NCBI RefSeq assembly: GCF_026619435.1
Contig: NZ_JAOVZQ010000001.1
Location: 3,541,501 to 3,605,500, forward strand
Direction of reading: 5' to 3'
Origin: Hoeflea ulvae
Lineage (GTDB): Bacteria; Pseudomonadota; Alphaproteobacteria; Rhizobiales; Rhizobiaceae
Length of the DNA: 64,000 nucleotides
Shown one piece after another: positions 63,960-64,000 of this stretch. The notes beneath the pieces are model-generated. The model was not told the origin of the DNA. It made no database searches and was given only the letters and a program-made list of their open reading frames with translations. Position numbers and translations under genes: made by a program. Within the stretch, counting starts at the first letter, position 1; the number at the start of each line of letters is the position of its first letter.

Positions 63960-64000
63960 GCGGATGTCCTGAGGCTGCTTTCCGCGCGCGCCTCCCCCGG
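63956..64000 (-). CDS. C-terminal end of probable CcoI (FixI) copper ATPase, cut by window edge
   Basis: Fourteen codons and a TGA are visible (PGEARAESSLRTSA). The frame ends in a 4-bp overlap with ccoS, exactly as in ccoGHIS/fixGHIS operons, so this is most likely the end of the copper-transporting ATPase gene. The assignment rests on position, not on domain evidence. Confidence 0.6.
   Translation of the reverse strand, partial: PGEARAESSLRTSA

Overview
The window is a high-GC chromosomal segment that looks like an alphaproteobacterium of the order Hyphomicrobiales (Hoeflea/Phyllobacterium/Rhizobium-like). The pointers are a split phenylacetate (paa) regulon, phasin genes for polyhydroxybutyrate granules, an HWE-type sensor kinase, a soxBDA sarcosine oxidase locus, glutaryl-CoA dehydrogenase and, at the right edge, the end of a cbb3 oxidase maturation cluster (ccoI/ccoS). 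Genus assignment is inference. I saw no rRNA, tRNA or CRISPR array.

Layout. 1-4.6 kb: an AraC regulator cut by the left edge, divergent from a GMC oxidoreductase and a shikimate-dehydrogenase-like gene, then GFA, SRPBCC and ArsR genes. 4.6-6.4 kb: an oddly arranged class III CoA-transferase and a YegP-like protein. 6.5-14 kb: paa cluster I, with paaG-paaI-paaK-tetR leftward and a fused enoyl-CoA hydratase/3-hydroxyacyl-CoA dehydrogenase plus paaZ rightward, sharing a divergent promoter that holds a TetR-type palindrome. 14-27.4 kb: mixed housekeeping and accessory genes, including a frameshifted HWE kinase, a dioxygenase-fold/cytochrome b pair, an orphan MazE-like antitoxin behind a perfect 16-bp palindrome, a Phd-PIN toxin-antitoxin pair, and D-amino-acid dehydrogenase divergent from a HalD/BesD-like oxygenase. 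27.5-32.75 kb: paa cluster II, paaX and then paaA-DUF3291-paaB-paaC-paaD-paaE, with a long-spaced inverted repeat over the paaA promoter.

32.75-38 kb is an accessory island. It has an IS110-family element with a structured candidate bridge-RNA segment, decayed repeat-flanked DNA, two lower-GC genes of unknown function, and a broken ornithine-cyclodeaminase fragment that resembles the intact gene at 41-42 kb. 38-48.7 kb: SLC13 transporter, NmrA-like reductase, ornithine cyclodeaminase, two divergent phasins sharing a TGC-N3-GCA type operator (repeated upstream of a GNAT gene), a DMT exporter, and a DyP peroxidase co-translated with a membrane protein. 48.9-54 kb: sarcosine oxidase operon soxB-soxD-soxA in which soxG is fused to the C-terminus of soxA. 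54-64 kb: intergenic repeats, a standalone TIR protein, a periplasmic rhodanese, gcdH, PAS, AraC, LuxR-HTH and MarR regulators, D-lyxose isomerase, 6-phosphogluconate dehydrogenase, ccoS and the last codons of ccoI.

How the genes work together. PaaK activates phenylacetate to its CoA ester. PaaABCDE epoxidises the ring, PaaG isomerises the epoxide to oxepin-CoA, PaaZ opens and oxidises it, and the fused hydratase/dehydrogenase carries the beta-oxidation part. PaaI rescues dead-end CoA esters. Two regulators (TetR-like in cluster I, PaaX in cluster II) and two different palindromes suggest the halves are controlled separately. No single spectacular new system is proven. The best leads are the DyP/membrane-protein pair, the unknown pair at 35-37 kb, the DUF3291 gene inside the paa operon, the SoxA-SoxG fusion and the IS110 candidate bridge RNA.
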